From the NCBI GenBank assembly GCA_035610365.1, contig CM069432.1, forward strand, positions 237,550,104-237,614,103: a stretch of DNA of 64,000 bases, written 5' to 3'. This document shows positions 59,378 through 64,000 of the stretch, piece by piece. Source of the stretch: Aquatica leii (taxonomy: Eukaryota > Arthropoda > Insecta > Coleoptera > Lampyridae). The notes beneath the pieces are model-generated. The model was given only the letters and a program-made list of their open reading frames with translations, was not told where the DNA came from and searched no databases. Each line of letters opens with the position of its first letter. The first letter of the stretch is position 1. Made by a program: the position numbers and the translations under genes.

Positions 59378-61130
59378 AAATTTCGGTAGGAGAAGTGCAG
59401 TTGTGTGATGCGAACCGAAACCGAATATGCGTTACCCGTGTTAGATTACTTCATTGAAAATAAAAAGCGGTTATCGTGTATAGCTCCTTTAACGCCGTAA
59501 AAATAATTTTTATGCAAACAATACAGTTTGAAATGCACCACTTTTGTAAAAATATGACGAAGTTGATACACGACGTAATTACAGAAAGTGTGTACTTAGG
59601 CACTTTATTATTATTTAACAAGGCCACAAGTTGAGCGCCATTGTAAGGGGCATATTGTAAGGGAGCTGTAATTGTTTTAATAGCTTTATTTTACCATAAA
59701 CAATACAACACAGTACATCTTTACACTTTAGTATATATTATATTACTTAGTCGGTAATATAGTGGGCTGTAATAATATGACAGGCACATTCTGGGAGTCA
59801 GTGGCGTTACATGGTAAATAAATGAAGCAGGTTCAGGTTAATAGCAGCGTAGTCGTCATCAACAAATCTCCAGATCGTTCGAGCGGTCCAGCTAACAACG
59901 GTTGTCAACAAAACAAAAATTACTAATCAGGTTCGATTTACAGAAAAACAGAGAACGATTCTCGAAATATGTCGCGGGATGAAAAAGTTTTCCGGAAACG
60001 TATCTTGGAAGGAGAGTGTTTTTCTAGATCTTGTGTGATCTCGTTTATACAAGACAGTTTGCGGTAAGGTGTGGTGTTAAATGAGCACCTGAAAATCTTG
60101 GCAAGCTTCTTCCACTAATCTCCGCAGAGTCTGCTTTACAGAAAATTTGTGCTCCCACTATAAATTTTTCTAAATCAAGGTAATAAAAATTGATTAAACT
60201 CTTGCAGACGTAACTCGAGAATCTTTCCATGATTGTCTACAAGAATTTATATCACCTGAGTTTAGAAAAATTTTAAAATTTGTCACGTTTACGTTCGTTA
60301 GTGTTACAAGTTTTGTCTTGTTCTTATTTTAATGTTAATTTATTCTCAATGTTAATTATTGTTGTTTTTGATGCCCTTCCTCGTCGAAGAGCTCTAAGTA
60401 ATTCAAGTGTTTAAATTAATCTAAGGAAGAACAAAAAAGAACCACTTACTACAAAATACAAACTTTTGACTATTTTTAAATTGCTTAAAAAAATAGTACC
60501 AACCATCAAATCCAAGTTAACTGAAAAATACAATCCGGCGTGTATTTAAAGTAATTCAACCTGTGTATACCTTTATGTCACCTAGAACCCAATTAACAAC
60601 CGGGCAATTACCGATAATATAATCAAAATAAAACAGTTGAGTTACAAAGCCCTAAGTGAATTGAACAAAACGTTTATGTTAAACCAATGATCTTGTTCCA
60701 ACATTTTAAGAAGGTTAAACAAGATTTTTATTTACAAAAACAGTTAAGTAAAACATAAAGTTTATTTTTTTTTTGATTTTTTATTTGATTTTTATGCTAT
60801 TAACTAAGTAATGATTTCATGCAAGTGTACTGGCCGTGATATGGTGACTTCCAGTTTATATATCCTTGTTGGTGCTAATTGCTAGATAGTGGTGTGTTTG
60901 CCAGATGTGTCTCGGACGTTCCTTGAAGAATTCATATTTCATGTATGGAGAATCCTGTACATCGAAATCCCCAAAAACGAAAAAAAAGAAGCTGCTAATT
61001 AAAAAAAATACCCAATTAGAATAAGTACCGACAGCGTAATAAAAGAATATGCACTCACCGCTTTTTTTTTTTTTTTTTGATCAATCAAAATTACAAATTT
61101 CTTTCAAAAACTCAAAAATTTTAGTGAAAT
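59378..61130. other. No recognisable gene
   Basis: AT-rich, with an 18-nt poly-T run near 61061-61078. No element ends identified. Confidence 0.45.
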
Positions 61131-61134
61131 AGTG

Positions 61135-61966
61135 TGTTACACTAGTTTTCGTGTAACAAAAATAAAAGAAAGCGACGGCCAATACAGTTAGAATACGAAA
61201 ACAGGTCTAGAGAATCAAAACGCATCAGATTATAATATGGCAGGCAAAAAGATTTTAACATTAATTGTGATTACAACCTAGTATGTATGTATGGTCATTC
61301 CAACTATCGACATAACCAACAAAGTTACTCATAAAAATAGAAAATGCAATACTTACAATTGTGTATTATCCAGTAGGGGATTAGCTAATTTCGTACCAGT
61401 ATCACCTAAAATGTAATATGAAATTTAACACAAAAACGTACACGCGGCGTTATCACAAATAAATCCTGTCTTTAATTCATACGATCGTTGAAACAAGCAA
61501 ATGCACCGAGCTTCTCTCTAATTCACTTCGCAATTTAGGTAATTATTTCCTCCAATAAGATTGCATTCAATCCCTTAAACTTCAGCGATGTGACATCAAG
61601 GAAATTTTCTAATTGTAACAGGTGTTTATCAGCTCCACAGATAAGGGACACAGATGGAGGTATAGAGACCCGCTAAACAATCAATTTAAACACTCAATAC
61701 AAAGAAAATCTAACGACTCACACCGAATAAGCTTTCATTCAAGTAAACATAAAATTCGACCGCAATATTCAAGTGGAATTGCGTGAAATAACTTAATGAT
61801 GAAAGTCTTGTTGGACGTAGAAACCGCTCTGTGTTGCACAAAACGGTACAAGAAGAAAAATGAAATCGCGCATTTAAAATTTGACAGTCAACCACGAAAA
61901 GTGGACGTGTCGAAGACAAATTTTATACACGAAAAATTTTTAGCATACCAACTTTTTAACATAACA
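61135..61966 (+). mobile_element. Solo LTR, target duplication AGTG
   Basis: Runs from TGTTACACTAG to TTTTTAACATAACA and is flanked by AGTG at 61131-61134 and 61967-61970. In reverse it resembles the LTRs at 34464-35230 and 40821-41571 (shared block ATCCAGTAGGGGATTAGCTA and the shared terminal ACTTTTTAACATAACA). 832 bp, non-coding. Confidence 0.8.
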
Positions 61967-61970
61967 AGTG

Positions 61971-62959
61971 ACCGATCACTCTTACACGTGTAGCAAACAG
62001 CATATTATCTTTTAGTTAGAAGTAATTTTTGCTTTTGAACCCAAGATTCCAACCAAAAGAAGAATCAAATGTAGATGAACAATTCTAGTATGATTCTACT
62101 TAGTGCAGAAAAGTAGCAAATACTTCAAAATAACCAGGATGTTGCTTGCTACTACTAAGTTTGCGAAGAAACCCACACACTAATGTGCACTTCTAAAGTC
62201 AAAATGGAAGTGTCCAAAATTTTCTTTTCCTAGCAGGTACCAACTCAAAATCAACTAAAAAAAAACAAGTAAAAGATAAGAAAATCTTTTCTTTTCTAGA
62301 AACGTAAGAATAGTCAGCCAAAAATAAGACTGTAACACAGATTTTGTATTGTTACATCATCACGACGCGATTAAAAGTTGCTTATAATATAAACCAAGAA
62401 AACCACGAACCCATAAGATCCTTCAAGCACACATTTTGAAAATTCAGTCATTATTGACATTGCACTAGTTATTGTCTAAATTTTATAGCGATCAAGTCTT
62501 GTCAAATTTCAAGTATTTGTTACGTTATAAGAAGAACGAATATTTTTGAAATAAATTTTAAAAATCACTGTAGTATCAAACGATTGCATGAAATTTATTA
62601 GATAGAAAGATATAACGCAATTACACAATTTACAGATATTTCACGATTTTTCTCGGATTTTTTCGAATAAGTGAGCAATAGAACGGGTAACACCAATGCG
62701 TTTTCTTACAATACGCTGTAACCTTTGACCGAGTGGTTACAATAATTTTGACTTGGGGTTGATTGAAATGCAAAATAATGGTTGCAATAAGATGGATCAT
62801 CGTCGTTAGGCCAAGAATCCGCGGTGTTAATCTAGATAATAATTAAAGATTTCGTATTTACCTGAACACTTTTATTCTATTCATCACAAATTAAATACCT
62901 GTAATAATAGTATAGTTAAATTTTTTCGACTACTCCGGACTTATAATTTTAGTTTTTCT
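61971..62959. other. No recognisable gene
   Basis: AT-rich without coding or repeat signature. Confidence 0.45.
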
Positions 62960-63276
62960 AATGAACGTTCGGTGCGGAGTTTTACTATTAATTTACCGAA
63001 TGTTCGTTGCAGACTTTTAATGTTATTATTTACCCAATGTCTGTTGCGGACGTTTAGTGTTAATTTTTTACTGAATGTTTGTTGCGGATTTTTACTATCA
63101 ATTGTTTACCGAATTTTTGTTGCGGACTCTTAGTGTTAATTTACCAAATACTCGTTCTGGACTTTTGGTGTTAAGTTACCGAAGGTTTTTTGCGGTCTTT
63201 TGGTGTTAATTGTTTACAGAATGTTTGTTGCGGATTCTTAGTAATAATTTACCAAATGTTCGTTGCGGATTTACTA
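62960..63276 (+). repeat. Minisatellite, 35-38-bp unit, about 8.6 copies
   Basis: Each unit carries GAATGTTYGTTGCGGA, then CTTTTAGTGTTAAT and TTTACC. Units differ at 10-25% of sites. Longer and shorter spacers between GTTAAT and TACC give lengths of 35 to 38 bp. Confidence 0.85.
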
Positions 63277-64000
63277 ACTCAAAGCAACGCCATACGTTCA
63301 AATGACTTTAATGTTACTCTAGCAGTGATGGAAACTGGGTTTAGTTGAACATTATCGTAACTGTAAGAAATACCCATGTATTTTGCTCAATCAATTGAAT
63401 AACATCTGTTTATCAGTAAATTAGAAAAGTTGCACTGTTGTGAAATTTAGAAAATATTTTTATTAAAATAAAGCTTTAGCAGGTTCTCTAAATGTGAAAA
63501 TTATAATACCTAGGTTGACAAATATCCAAACTACTAGGAGCAACGTGGAAAGTAATTGGTGTGAGAAATATTACATAAAAAGTATTTTGAGAACTTTTTT
63601 AGATTTCATTTTAACAGAATTTAGAGATTAGTTCAAAAAAATAATGTCAAAAACCATGAAATTGTCATGGTTTCTTGCAGCGTTCCTAAAGTAACGTAAA
63701 GTAGTTGCCCATAATATAAAGCTATAAAAGTTTAAAAATTTTATAATTAATTAATCGACGTATAGATTTGCGCTGATAAATATTCTTGTTTAGACATAAG
63801 TTTTGGAATTATAGAAACGCGAGAGTCTATTTTAATGGAACAAATTATAAATGTTTCTGGTTATTTATCCTAACACACATTAGGGTTAAAAAGAAAGAAA
63901 ACCTACTTGAAACCGTAAGGTAAGTAGAAAAACTTTTTTTATAAAAACAAATTTCGATGTAAAAATTTAATTTTTTTTAAGTGGCCGAATATTGATTTTA
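63277..64000. other. No recognisable gene
   Basis: AT-rich to the window edge. No call possible. Confidence 0.45.

Noticed and set aside
62960-63276. Possible CRISPR-like array
   Set aside because: Units are contiguous and degenerate with no unique spacers of constant length, and the context is eukaryotic.

Overview
The window looks like intergenic or heterochromatic DNA from an arthropod with a large, AT-rich, transposon-loaded genome. An insect is most likely, and a beetle fits the mix of element families, but this is an inference from element types and base composition only. I see no convincing intact host gene. Almost everything recognisable is a transposable element or its remains.

Layout. 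1-1.9 kb: decayed C-terminal part of a multi-copy arthropod protein family (minus strand, running off the left edge). 2.15-2.53 kb: Tc1-like transposase fragment. 3.1 kb: perfect-looking hairpin. 3.4-7.35 kb: PIF/Harbinger element with a Myb/SANT gene and a convergent DDE transposase, split by a 1.64-kb solo LTR with a 4-bp target duplication. 9.43-11.57 kb: Tc1/mariner-superfamily element with roughly 550-bp inverted ends and TA target sites. 11.8-13.9 kb: Crypton-type tyrosine recombinase gene, with a palindromic site on each side and 108-bp direct repeats outside them. 13.9-15.8 kb: Penelope-derived inverted repeat with an LTR insertion. 17.9-23.9 kb: gag-only Gypsy relative (minus strand) whose 5' LTR holds a second LTR of the same family. 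27.05-29.62 kb: DNA transposon with clean 31-bp inverted ends and a nearly readable transposase. 30.6-30.9 kb: another Penelope-derived repeat. 31.7-34.5 kb: BEL/Pao remnant. 34.5-41.6 kb: two like-oriented LTRs bracketing Gypsy remains and a LINE. 43-58.7 kb: a three-level nest, with Penelope remains split by a gag-only Gypsy element (44149-57942), whose own 5' LTR is split by a young 9.4-kb Gypsy element (45240-54630). 58.65-59.4 kb: Arc-like gag remnant. 61.1-62 kb: solo LTR. 62.96-63.28 kb: minisatellite.

The most informative points are the target-site duplications that order the insertions, a tandem triplication of the primer-binding-site leader in the gag-only element, the same gag plus integrase-stub architecture in two separate copies (a replicating non-autonomous lineage rather than random decay), a covarying RNA-like hairpin in the Penelope-derived repeats, and the repeat arrangement around the Crypton recombinase.

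All calls come from reading the sequence. No database search was run. Ends without a target duplication or inverted repeat are approximate.
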